DNA from: Candidatus Omnitrophota bacterium
GTDB taxonomy: Bacteria; Omnitrophota; Gorgyraeia; Zapsychrales; Zapsychraceae
DNA length: 64,000 nucleotides
Assembly (NCBI GenBank): GCA_020632495.1
Contig: JACKFL010000005.1
Location: forward strand, 372,001 to 436,000
Direction of reading: 5' to 3'
Within the stretch, counting starts at the first letter, position 1; every line of letters begins with the position of its first letter. Below, piece by piece: positions 1-13,300 of the stretch. The position numbers and the translations under genes are program-made. The notes under the pieces were generated by a model. The model saw only the letters and a program-made list of their open reading frames with translations. It did not search any database and was not told where the DNA came from.

Positions 1-3000
1 TGTACGATTCACCGTTCATGCGGACCTGAACGTCGCCCAGATCGAAGACCAGACCGTTTTCGCGGTTAGACATGATATTCATAATTTCGGCAACCGGACG
101 CTCTTCACCGTTGACGATACGGTTCCAGACATTACCCCAGATGGTATTGTCGAATTTCTCGGAAACCGGATTTTCGTAGGCATCGGTATGAATGAAGCGT
201 TGGTAGCGCAACCAATCCGGCACGATGCTGCTCAGTCCCGGTACGGACAGACGGTCGGTGATGACTTCGGCGGCAATCAGTTGATTGTTGGCAAACAGAC
301 GGTTGGTGCGGCCGTAGGTCGGTGTCGAAGTATCGTAGACTTCTTCGCTGTAGATGTATGTCGTGCCGTCGATCACATAGACGCGGTTGACGAAATGGCT
401 GTACAGGTATTCCTGACCGTCGACCACACGGGTGACGTACAGCGGAATCCGGTAACGGGTATAGATCTTGTAACCTTCGTCCACGTAGTATTCGCTGACC
501 AGGTCGCGGTCGTAATCGTATTCGATGCGGATATCCTGTCCGAGGTATGCACCGTCGCGGTATTCGCGGGTTACATCGAAGACCTGGGCTTGACCGGCGA
601 TGCTGGAGCGGAAACGGGTTTCGCGGACCAGCAGGTCTTGTTCCGGCACATAGGCGATTTCACCGGACGGTACGGCGGTCGGTACAGCCACGGTTCTACC
701 GTCGACCCGGACAGTCGGTTCGAAGCGGGTGAAGCGGACTTGTCCCTTCTCTTCGATGACGAAGTCGCGTGACAACGGATCGTCGGCCCCGATATAGCGG
801 ACCAGAACGGTCGTTTCCGGATTCGGCTGGCCGGCTTCGTGGTTGAAGACCAGCAGGTTCTTCTCGATACGGATGAGTTCATCGACGTTGAAGATTCCGG
901 CGTGTCCGGCGCGCAATTGCGCGATGCTGGCCTCGCTCATGCCCCGGGCGCGCATTTGATCAAAGTATTCATCCACGCTGACGCGGCCGGTGGTTTCGAC
1001 TCTGTAGACGTGATCGAATGATGAGAACTCATAGCCGACAGTCGGTTGCTGATCGGTGAATCTGACGTTGAAGATCACGCTCGGTTCAGTGGTGCTCAGG
1101 ACAGACGCGATAACGCGGGCCAACGGATCACCGTAAATACGGTATTCGATAGAGTTCGGTCCGTGCGGTCTGTTCACGGTGGTCCGGATCACTCTCACCT
1201 CTTCAAGTTTGAGTTCATCGGCGATGCTTTGGATTCCTTGCCGGAACTGAGTACGGATACGGTTGGCCAATGCCGTATCGTGAACAGCGGCCAGGCGCTG
1301 TTCGAGCAGATCCGTAGCCGTGACCAGATCCAGCGGAATGCTGGTTTCAGCGTCGATATAAAGGCTGTTCGGCTGGACGACGTACTGACCGTTAACGAAT
1401 TGCGCGCGGTAAGTGAGCAAGCGGTTGGTATTTTCGGTCAACGGCACTTCGAACTCAACCAGGTAACCGTCATCCGGCAGGTCGCTGATCTTGGCGATCG
1501 TCTGGTTGGTGAAGCGGTCGATCAAGAAGGCCCGGACGAGGTTTTGATCCTTCAGGCGGCCGATCATGTTGGACAGACGGGTGTTTTCCGCCTCAACCGC
1601 GGCACGGATTTGATCCGGTGTGGTGCCGAAGGCGCCAAGTTCGAGCAATTGTCTGAAGTTGGTGAAGACGAATCCGTCGGCTGAGGCATCCAGCGTTTGC
1701 ATGTAAGCCGTCAGTTCCGGCAGAGTGGTGAATTGGCCGGATGAGATCACACCGAGCAGGGCTTCCGGAACGGCGCGTTGCTCAAACAGATGATCGATAA
1801 CCGCGCGGACATCCGCGAATTCACCGGCTCTCACGCGGCGGATCAGATCCTGTGACTCGGCGCGCAATGAGCCGTGCAGGCCGGTTTCTTCGGCCAGCAG
1901 ACGCTGGAGCAGAGCCGCCGCTTGTGCGTTGGTGCGGACCAGACGGGTATAGCCTTGTTCCTCGGTAACAACCACCCGGTCGGCCAGGTAAGCCAGTTCA
2001 GACGGCAATTGGACCGTGATGTCGCTGCGCTGGACGGCGTATCCGACCACTTCAGAACGGTTGGCGGCGGTGACCAGCCGGCCGTCGCGGGTCAGCAGGT
2101 TGTAGTTTTCGTCGAAGTAGTAGATCGGACGGCTCGGTTCGGAGATGTAACCGACGATCGCCTTACCCAAGACGCGGGTGCCGTTATCCAGTGTGGTCGG
2201 TTCTGAGTAATAGTAGACCTGGATGGCACCGGTGGCATCGATACCGAAGATTTGTTCGGTGACTTCGGTACCGGCTTCGCGGCGAACCATAACGCGAATG
2301 TCGACGTTGATTTCCTGACCGTCGTTTTCAACGGTTGTCTGCAGGCTTCTGACTTGTGTGACGTTGGCGATCACTTCGACCAGCTCACCGCGTTCGTTGG
2401 TGCGGTAGACCGTGTTGGTCGCCACGTCAACGGCTTCGGATGTGGCGATATTGTCACCGAAGTAGTACAGGACGACCGGCATGCCGTTGGCGTCGACCCG
2501 CAGAATTTGTTGAACCGTACGGCGGAATGCCCGGAATTCATCCGGGGTATCGCCGAAGCGGGCGTCGAGCTCGGCCGGTGTGAGGAATTCCGGTACGCGG
2601 ACCGTACCGTCCGCGGCGCGGGCGTAGGTAACCACGATTCTTCCGGCCATATCCGGCAGGTAACGGGCTTCCGGTAAGCCGACAGCCAAGCGTCCCGGTA
2701 CGAGTTCGGAAGCTTCCATACCGTCCCAAGACGGGGCGGTCAAGATATTGCGCTGGACACCGCCGATAGTGACGCTGTTGTATCCGAGTCCGAGCGAATC
2801 GAAGCGTTGGTACAGTTGCGCGAAGGTCAGGAACAGCGTGCCGTTTTCAGTCGGTACGGAGTACTTGTTGCCGATGGTCGGGATGCCAACGCCTTGGGCC
2901 ACAGTTTGGTCAGCCGTGTCTTCCACTGCGGCCGGTTCGGCAGCGCGGGTGATTGTCGTGCGTTGCGGCGCGAATTCGAACGCGGCCGGTTGTCCGTCGA

Positions 3001-4370
3001 CTCCCCTGCGGAGTGTATCGACGAAGCGCAGGACAGGTTGCCCTTGCGCATCGGTTTGTCCGGTCGGCATGGAGTTGACGGTTCCGTTGGTCAGGTCGGC
3101 GTCAAACAGCGGTTCGAGCGTGCCGGTGTTGGCAGTATGCGGTACGAACATGCGGCCGTTTTCGGCGTCGACCACCATCGTACGTGCCACCACGCGGTTG
3201 GCTTCCTGGGCCTCTCTTTGACCAGCCGTGAAGTCGGTTCCGATGACCAGTTGGTTATCGATCAGGTACAGTTCGCCGCGGCGGAACGCGTTGTCGATGT
3301 CGACCAATTGGGCCGGATATCCAATATCGCGTCCGTCCAGCGTACGCAGGCGCCATTCGGCCGGGGCCCCTTCCGTCACGGTAACCAATTGCCAGATCAG
3401 GCGGTCGGCACCGAGTTGCTCTCTCACACCGTCGATTCCCAGACGCTCGACCACTTCCGGCTGGACAATGCGTTCCAGAACTTGTTCCAGCGTCAGGTAG
3501 GCTGTGCGGCCGGTGCCTTGCGGTACCGTGAACTTATCGGCGGTCAGTCCGGTCAGGATGGCTGTTCCGCGTTCGGTCAACGTGATGATACCGCCGTTGA
3601 TTTCGACGCCTGTGGACGTGGTGTAGTTTTCGATGCGCAGGACGTATTGCGGACGTCCGTTGTCGTAGCCGACCAGGCGTCCGGCGCTGATGACGCCTTG
3701 TTCCACCAATTCATTAATCAGGTCTTCAGTCAGGTCGTACGTGCCCACACCCGGAACAGTCACGAAGCCGATGCCGCGCAGGCGTTCGAGTGACCGTTCG
3801 AGTTGCGGCAGTGTCTGTTCGACGATGATCGGGAATGAGCTGTTCAGACGTGCGTCACCTTCTCTAAGGACATCGTAACGTTCGAAGTCGGTCGGCAGAA
3901 TGACCAGGGCATTACCGAACTCGGCAGAATCCAGGGCATCCAACGGTACAACCACATTCTGACCGAGGTAGCGGACTTCGAAGTAGTAGCCGAAGGCTTC
4001 GTTGAAGCGGATACCGGCGGCGCGGCGTTCGGCAGCCGGGATGTCCTTGACCGGTCTGGCTGTGGTCAATTGCGCTTCGGTCAGACCGACGGATTGCGTT
4101 CCGATGATGCGGGCAATACCGGCATACGGGCTGTCCGGACCGTCTAATCCGAGTTCACGGTCCATAGACCGGTCGGAGTTGACAACCGTTCCGAGCGTGA
4201 CCTCTTCCACTCTCATGGTAGCGGTGCGGATGCTGTCGAGGTTGGTGTAGTTGATCGTGTAATCGTACCGGGTTACTTCGCTGCTGCCGCCGAAGATGCG
4301 CATCAGTTGCTCGCCGCCGATGACTTGTTCCACTGTTCTGGAGAGGTACTTCGGCGCGTTATCGTCGCGG
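1..4370 (-). other. Unassigned beta-rich C-terminal-side region, continuing past the left edge
   Basis: Mixed beta strands and short helices without recognisable motifs; long runs of the type YVTRVVDGQEYLYSHFVNRV near 0.4 kb suggest repeated beta hairpins. The frame remains open to position 1, so the protein continues beyond the window. The last visible residues are FDLGDVQVRMNGESY. Confidence 0.45.
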
Positions 4371-7300
4371 CTGCCGAAGGCCAGCGTCAGGATATCGGCC
4401 ACGATACCGGCTGAGAAGCGACCGCTGCCGTCGGCACCGATAACGGCGTCGACGCCTTCCACGATCTTGGCACGGCCGTTGACGCTGAACGTCAGGTTGC
4501 CGCGGACGTCACGCTGGATGGATACGCTGGTGCGGACGGCTTCGGTCTCGATGATGCGGGCCGTTACGCCGTATTGATCGAATCCGTTAATTCTAGAGTA
4601 GTTGACGTTGAAGCGGCCGTATCCGACATTAACCGCGGTGCGGTCGGCGCCGATACCCTGTTCAACCGAGAAGGTCACTTCACCGATGTTGGCGCGGACG
4701 CCGACAGAGCCGAAGACTTGTGTTTGTTCTTCGAACAGGTGTTGGAAGCTGTCTTCGTGGACGCGGTTGATGGACAGCGTCATGGTCACATTTTCCAGCG
4801 GTCCGCGGTTGCCCAGGCTCAGCTCGTAGCTGAGTCGTTGGCGGTCGAGCGTGTCGCGGACGCTGTACAAGCGGGCTTCGTTGACCAGGGTGGCTCCGGT
4901 CAGCGGATCGATGGCATTGAAGGTCACTTCGCCGGTGCCTTGGGCGCGGGCCACACCGATCTCGAGGATGACCTTGCTTTGCGGTGTCAGACGGTAATCC
5001 AGACGTCCGTCGACCGCGGCGATGTAGTTGTCTCTGTCTTGGAAGCGGATGGCGCCGACCACACCTGCGAACAGGCGGCCGTCATCGCTGCGGTATGCCG
5101 CGCTGCTGATCAACAGACCGACGTATTGTGATGTCGGTGTGCCTTGCGGCGAGCCGCCGTTGGCCACGGAACCGGCGTCGACGTCGAAGCCTGCGGCTTG
5201 CTGAATACCGATGCCGAATTGGGCCAGCAAATTGGCGTTGCGCGGATCAGTGGCGTCAATCATGACCATGGCGTATCTGTTGTTATCGGCGCCCGGCACG
5301 GTGGCGCGGACACTGCCGATATAAGCGTCGATTCCTTGCATGGCGTTGTACATGGCAACTTGCTCGGCGCTGATCACTGTTTCGTTGACGCCGGCGATGC
5401 GGGTGACGTTACCAGTGGCGAAGTCGATAGTCGGTGTGCCGTTCATCACGATACCGGCCGATACCGGAACACCGTTGTAGTAGATGACGCCGCCGATTTC
5501 CATGAACTCGGCCGGGAGCGAACGCTTCAGTTGACGGAAGTATGAAGTGACGGCTTCGGAGACGAGCTGCAGACGAGCCGGATCGGTTTCGTGTTCGCTC
5601 ACGTATTGCAGGACGGCCGTTTGCAGTCTGTCGATATCGGCGTTGTAACGGATGGTCGCTTCACGGGCTTCGCGGATCAGGCGTTGCGTTTCCTGAACTT
5701 GAACTTGCAGACCGCGGCGGGCTTCTTGGTATACGGCGTTTTCATCCAGGCGTTGGCGCTGGGCGTCAAGGTATGAGCTTAAGGAGTCGAGGATGCCTTC
5801 CAGCGGGTTGCGTCCGATGCCGACGCGTCCGAGGACAGTGTTCAGGTTATTCAGGGCGAATTCGCGTTCCAGTTCGGCCACGCGGCGCGCGGCGTCAGCC
5901 GCTTCCCGGTTGAGAACGTCGAAGCCGAGACGGTTGAATTCTTGCAGGAGACTGGCGCGTTCTGTCCACAACGTCGATTCGACGTCACGCAGTTGGTTGG
6001 ACAGACGCAGGATTTCGTCGATATTGACCGCTTGTCCGGCCGCTACCTTTTGGTAGAAGCGGATGTATTCCATGAAGAGCTCACGACGCAGGCCGTGGTT
6101 CAGATCGATTTCGGACTGCAGATTGGTCATCAGGCGTTGGGCCAAACCGCGTGCGGCGTCGCTCAGATCCGGATTGGCCAGGGCTTGCTGCATGCGGGTG
6201 ATGCCGGCGCGCAGGACGCGGTCGGCTTCGCCGGTGTCGATTTGCAGCAGGAAGCGCTGGGCCTGTTCGTTGGACAGGAACGGAATACCTTGCAATTGTG
6301 CCGGATCGATGCCGAGTGACCGCAGCAGCTCATCCTGACCTTGCGGCACACCGACAAAGTTCGGCAGTAAGACCGTCTTGGAGGTTTCCATCAATCCGAT
6401 CACGGTATTGAATTGCGAGATACGGGCAGTTTGCGCGGCGATTTGACGCTGGATCAGCTCTTGCGGCGTGAACAGGACGACGCCGTTGATCACCGGCGTG
6501 CCGTCCGGCAGCGTGCCGATTTGTCTGTTCAGTTCCGGATAGCGGTCGAGCACGTCGTAAACATATTGCTGATCGCGAACGAGTTGCGCTTCGCGCAAGG
6601 CGCCGTGCAGTTCGGCCTCGACAAACGAGAGCATATTTTGGGCGAATTGGCGTTCGTCTGTTCCCGCCCGTGTCCGGGTGACTTCCCCTTGCCAGAACGG
6701 AATGAACTCGCTTTGGATACGGGCGATGCGGCCCAGTCTGGTTCCGCCGTTGCTGCCGGACTGGCCGTCATCCACGAAGTAGAATTGGTAACCGCGTGCG
6801 AGTTCATCCCGGCTTTGCAGCAGATCGAGGAATCTTCTGACGTCACCGTTCGGTCCGGTCCAGGTCAATCCGCCGGTTGCGAGCTTCTCGCGCAGGGCGG
6901 CAATATTTTGTTCCGCTTCGGTGATACCGGCGCGGGCGGCGCGGATCTTGTCGTCAACGCTGGTACCGCCGGTTGCGGATTCGTTGAAGGCGTAGAATTC
7001 GGATGCCGGCACTTCGCCGTCGCTGTTCAGGTAAGAATTGGTGTTGGCGTTGTACTGAGCGTTGGCGCGGGCCATCAGTCCGAGGAATTCGATGTCGCGC
7101 GGGTTGAACAAGCCGCCGCTGAAGCGTTGGTCGATCAGGCGACGGACAGTAGCTCCGATGGTCGCGTTGCTGCCGCCCTCGGCACGGATTTCACGCTTGA
7201 GTTCATCCACGCTGATACCCATGCTGGTGGCGATTTGATCGAACAGACCTTCGAGAGCGATACCACCTTCGATCTTGGCCTGTTCTTCGACGAACTGTCT

Positions 7301-10300
7301 CAGGAGAGTATTGATCGCCCGGACTTCCTGTTCAATGGATTGGTTGTTGGACAGTCTGCGCTCGATCTCGGCCAGGCGGCGGGTCAACTCATCCTGGAGG
7401 CGTGTGGCCGTCGGAATTTCGCGGGTGAGGCGGTCAACTTCACCAGCAACACCGTTGAGGCGCAGGATTTGCGCGATGATGGTCGGATCACCGTCGCCGT
7501 AACCCAGGCGGTCCATCAGGGTCGCCACATTCGCGGCACTGACATCGGCGGTCATCAGGAAGCGTTCGAGCGGCGTGCGTTCATCCATCGGACGGACCAC
7601 GGTGATCTCGCGGGTCAACGGCGCGAATCCGCCGCTGGTAATGTACCGATCGATTTGTCCGCCGGAGATGGTGACGCCGTAAACTTCGGTATCACCGTTG
7701 CGGCGGGCGTGTTCGATCATTTCCGCAAAGATATTGCGTGCGTTCGGACCGCTTTCGAGACGGCCGATTTCACCGAAGCCGGTCATGACGACCACGGCGC
7801 GGTCGTCCCGGGCCCCTTCTTCAGTCTGTCTCGGATCGATGAATTGGACGCGGCGACCATTGGCCCATTCAGCGGCGAAACCGAACTCGGAACCGGCTTC
7901 GGTGGTGATCTTGTAGTCGAGGTCTCCCGGATAGATGTAGATCGATCCACTCGGGAAGTCAATACGGTGTGTCGGGACACGGTCCGGACGTTCCACCACG
8001 ATACCGATTTGGTTGGCGCCAACCAACGGTGCCTCTTCTCCCTGCGGCGTGAATCCAGGCGCCACGATGCGGAAGCCTTCCGGCAAGATCAGTTGCTTCG
8101 GTCCGCGTGAGGCGTCGCGGTTGGCATCCGGCAGCCTCAGGATCGGACGGAAGTAGACGCGGTCCTGACCTTCCACCGTGACCAGATTTTCGATGCCGAA
8201 GCGGGCCCGCAGCGCTTCCTGGTCATCCAGGGTGCCGATCGGGGCGTAGCGCAGGGCGCGTGTCGGGATACTTTGATCGCCGTAGTACGGTACGGTCCGC
8301 AGGAACTCGCCGGTGGCCGCGTCAAAGAGTTCGATAAAGGCGGTAGCCGGTCGGCCGCGGTCTTCCGGATCATTGTCGCGGAACGTCCAGTAACCGAGTT
8401 CAGCGGCGTGACGGCTGTACAGGATATAGGCCGGACGGTCATCACCGACGATGATACCCGGGTGGACATCCACGCGTGATTGGTACGGATCGTTGGCTCC
8501 CGGTTCGGCGATCGGTCCGACGTAGATGGTTTGACCGTTGCGTTCGTAGGTACGGACACCGCCTTCTGCGTCTTCGAGCGGCGGCAGGCGGTCGCCTTCG
8601 AAGTAGAAGCGGATGATCTCGCCGTTAACCGGGTTCACAGCGGCAGCCAAGATCTTGCGGCCGTCATGCGTTTCGCCGCGGTAGAGCTGCATGTATTCGC
8701 CCAATTGACGGAACTGATGTCTTGACGGGATCACAAATGTTTGTCCCGGTTCGTTACGGAACATCGAGAAGCGGACATCTTGCAAGGCTTCGTTGATCCA
8801 CATTTCACCGCTGTCATCCGTAGCGTACATGTGCGAACGGAAGTATTCCCTAAATTCACCGGTACGCGTATTCAGGCTGTATCCGAACAGGTACTGTTCG
8901 GACGGCTTGGTCGGATCGCCGTCCACGAACTCGCCTGGAATACCGCGGATCGTGAAGAATACCAGTTCCGGATTGTCGTTCATCATACCCGCCAGCATGA
9001 ACTGCAGCTGAGCGTTGCTCGGGATCGGAACGGCGCGGTATGCGTACGGATCCCAGACATAGCGGTTTTCGAATCCGCCGGACAGACGGCTGACGATGTT
9101 TTCGGCGCCGTCCAGCAACGGCATGCGTGATTCGCCCACCAGTTCTTGACGACCGCTTTGCAGCAGTCCGAAGAGCCGTGCGAAGACGAAGCGCGGAATA
9201 TCGTTGACGGTGTCATACAGGCCGAGGTTGTATGTCGTGCCGGTGTCGGTGTCGGTGAAGATCCACTCCCCTCTTTCGTTCTTGGCGATGTGCGGATCGG
9301 CTCTCAATGTGGAGCGTTCGCCGATCAACGCTCTGACAACGCCCGGAGCGTCGGAATTGATCACGATACCACCACGTTCGTCGAACTGCAGATGTCCTCT
9401 GACGATCGCGTTGCGGAATTCGACGATTTGGTTGGCCAGCGACAGGTAGGCGAAGAACTGGTTGACGTTGGACATGGAGCTGATGTCTTGGACGCCGACC
9501 AATTGACGGATCGTTTCCAGTTGGCTGGCATAACGGTTATCCATCAGGACGCCGAGATTCAGTGACAGGCCGCCGCCGATATCGAATGATGTGCTCAGAC
9601 CGTTTGCCGGGCTGAAGGCCGGACCGATGCCGGCGAAGGCGCGGACGCGGGCGGTATTGTTATTGGCACCGGTCAATTGACGGTACATATTGACGCGTGA
9701 GGCAATCGCCGTGGCCGGATCAGCTTCATATTGTCTGATCATGCCTTCAATGACACCCAGGCGATATTGTTGTTCCCATTGCGGCAGACGGTTATCCGGT
9801 CTGAGGTTGTCACCATACTGACCGAGATCCGTCTCGACCTGATCGAGGAATGCGCGACGGTTGGCAATCAGTTGTTCCAGGGCCGCGACGCTCGCATCCG
9901 ATCCCGGTTCAACAGTTCTGGTCGGACGCCCATCAGCAACGACGGATCCGAGGAAGCCACTAGAATTGAAGCGGCCGTCCGGTAAGGTGAAACGCGAAGC
10001 CACATCGCGGCCCAGCGTCAAGATATAGGATTCGTGGAGGTTTGTTCCCACATATTCGGTAAAGGCATCATAGAGGCGCAGTTGCTGTCTATTGAGCTCA
10101 GCGGTCGGCAATCTGAGGGCCTCTCTGGTAACGATGAGGACCATACCGTTTTGACCATCTATCGCTCCCGTGCGGTTGAGTGAGAGGGCATCCAGACGTT
10201 GGATGGCCAGATCACGGATTGATTGCGGTATGTGCGTGGCCACACCGTTTTCGGTGATGGCGATGTATCGGTCGCCTTGCTTGAAGACCACCATCATGGT

Positions 10301-13300
10301 CGGTCCGGGCTGGAGGACATGCCCTTGCGGTGTTTCCACATAAATGTATTCACGCTCGGCCAGGAGCACATCGACAACCGGGAAGACGGTACGACCTTCT
10401 TCAGCAGCCACTTCATTAACCCGGCGCAGTGTATATCCGCGCGGATCGAGGCGACGAGCCTCCAGTTGCAGCTGTTGTCTCAGAATTTCTTCCGGTGAGG
10501 CCGTCACACTAAGCGGTTCCTCGACATATTCATTGACATCGGTAACACCGATAATTTCGCCCGGACGGACAACTTGCCCGATTTGCAGGTGTGTGGCAGC
10601 CAACGGCGTATCGAACATCTGGAAGATGGTACCGCGGTCGTTGATGGTCAGGATAATACCGCGAGCGGTACGGTCGATGCCGATAACCTCTCCTTGAACC
10701 TGATCCCCGCTGCGGACCACGGCCAAGCGCGGCTGGACGTAACCTTCGTTGTAGCCGGCCATGATGCGGGCGATATAGTTGCGTGTTTCGCGCGGAGCTC
10801 TGTCGGTATCCGGCAGGTAGACGGCCGCATCGCCCGGTCCGTCATTGTAGGCGGCCAAGGCGCCTTCAATTGTACCGAATCTTTCCAGCTGCCGTACCAT
10901 GTACCAGGTACCGGCACGGATATTCTTGACCGGATCGGTGCGGTCGTCATCACCCCAGCCGGCGCCGATGGCGTTGCGGGCATCCGTGTAAGCCGGCAGC
11001 ATCAATTGCATGTATCCGACTGCTCCGGCTCCCGAAACTTGAGAGTTGTCGAATGAGCTTTCGGCCATAATGACCTGCTCGATAAAGCGGACAAAGTTAT
11101 CGAAGTTACCGAAGTGACGGTTAATCAGGGCAGTGTCACCGTCATAAGTGGCGCGGACAGCCGCCAGCAGTTGCGGTTCGAGTCTGGAGACATACGGTTC
11201 GGTAACCGGACGGTACGGTGTCGGATCGAAGCTTCCTGAACTGAGGACATCCGGGCGAGCCAGGACGACGGCGCGGTCGATATTCAGTTGGGCGGCCACA
11301 TCCAGCAGGCTCAGGCTGCCGAGGGTCATCAGACCTGAGAGGCCGGTATTCTTCACCGGTACGCGTTCATAGGCGCGGGCAACGATATCGGTCGGGTTGA
11401 TGATGCTGCCGTCAACGCGGATTTCGAAGTGGACGTGCGGATCTGTTCCACCGGCGTTTCCGGTGCTGCCGATGGTGCCGATAATATCTCTGCGGTGGAC
11501 TGTGGCACCCTCCTGGACGCTGATGCTCGCCAGGTGAGCGTAGAACACGCTGATCGTCCGGCCGTCGATCGTCGTTTGGATTTCCACGACTTTACCATAA
11601 CCGTTGCCGGAGTTTTCAGCGCGGACAACCGTACCGGACCACGGTGCGGCAATTTGGCTGTTGAGCGGTCCGGCAATATCGATACCGTCGTGTGTTCCGT
11701 GTGTACGGGATGCACCGTAGTATCCGTCACCGTGGCTGTCGCTACGGATAATGCTGGACGCGAGCAATTCGGCGCGAACTTCAGCGATCGGTCTTTGGCT
11801 GACATCATACGTCTCTTCGCGGTCATCTTCCCCGCCTGTTCCCACGGTTCCTGTACCCGGGCCGGTAGCGGTTACCCTGCGGTCAGTCGGCCGATCATCG
11901 GTTCCGGGGCCACCGACCAATAACGGGCTTCTTTCCGGCAGCGGAGTATTTCTATCCGCCAAGGCGGTTTGCATGTGTGCCACCAGTTGTGCACGCGTCG
12001 GATCACCCAAGAACGCCAAACGATCAGTGTTATAGTCGCGCATGACCGGATCGGCCCATGTCGGACGTGTGGCCGTATCGTTTCCGGTCCAAGTCCGTCT
12101 GCTGCCGATATCCATGTGGATAAAGTATCCATCGTCATCATGCTCGTAGAAGCCGATTCCGCGGAATCCGAGTCTGAGACCGAGTTCGAGCAGCAGGGCC
12201 TTTTCCCTATCCGTCAAGCCGGCTGTCTGGAAGTCAAAGGCTTGACCGTGGAGGTGACGAGAGCCCGGAACTCCCGGATTGTCGGTTCCAATACGAGTAC
12301 CCCGACGAACTCCCCAAGTTTGATCATCCGGACCATCGAGTCTGTTCACACCTACCCGCTTTCCTGTCAGATCGAAGAACACCTGACCGAGAATATCAGC
12401 CCGCAGGGCGGCATCGGCATCCACCCAAGCGTTGTCTGAACCCGGTCGACCAGACAGATCCCGCATTGTGTAGAATTGCAGACCATTATTTTCATACGTC
12501 CATCTATCGGCCAGCGGGGTGCGATCACCTGCGTGAACCACTCTGATAGGCGACTCGATTTCAGCTCTGTCGCCATTGGCGGTAACACCAAGAGGATCAC
12601 CCGGTGTCCAATTGCGCGGTGGCAGCAACAGATTGCCGTCGCCCACTCTGTAGGATTCTTCGTATCGCGGTAATTGCGGTGTCGGGCTGCTTTGAGCCAT
12701 TTGACCAGCCATACCTGTCAGCATGGAGGCCAATACCAAGGTAAGGAAGAACTGCTTGTTCAGCCTCATGGCTCTTGTCATGCCCTTGGTTATCGAGTCG
12801 TAGACAAAGATGAACATGCCTAAGGCGAACCAGAGAACAAGCAGACCAACAGCAGCCATCAGCAGGTAGGTAGCTACTTGTGAGAACGTCAGGCCTGAGA
12901 AGAAGGCGGCTACGCCAGTAGCAGCCGTATCCTGGGCCATGGCAGTACTCGGGAGAAGGAGAATTGTACCGGCTACGGTAGCAATTCTCTTAATTGAGGT
13001 TGGAATAGATGCTCTTAGTTGAGTACTTAGGTATCTGACCGCTTTCCAGAGCTTGCTGGACAATCCGCCGAACAAGATGCTGACTGATGCCAGTAAGCCG
13101 GTTCCACGTGTCGTTGAGACCGTTCTTACTGTAGACATGCTCCATTGAGTTTGTGAGGAGATATAGTCTGATCTTGTTCGTTGTTGTTTCGCGGCAGCTG
13201 GCAATGAAGCACTGGCTTTGCGGTATTTGGACGAAGTGAGTGACGCGAATGTTTGGTTGAGTATTGATAACAACCATGATGCACCTCCTGAAATGATAGA

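Noticed and set aside
6413..8110. 565-codon open frame on the + strand
   Set aside because: Antisense shadow of the giant gene; no ribosome site or domain signature, while the opposite strand translates into coherent coiled coil.
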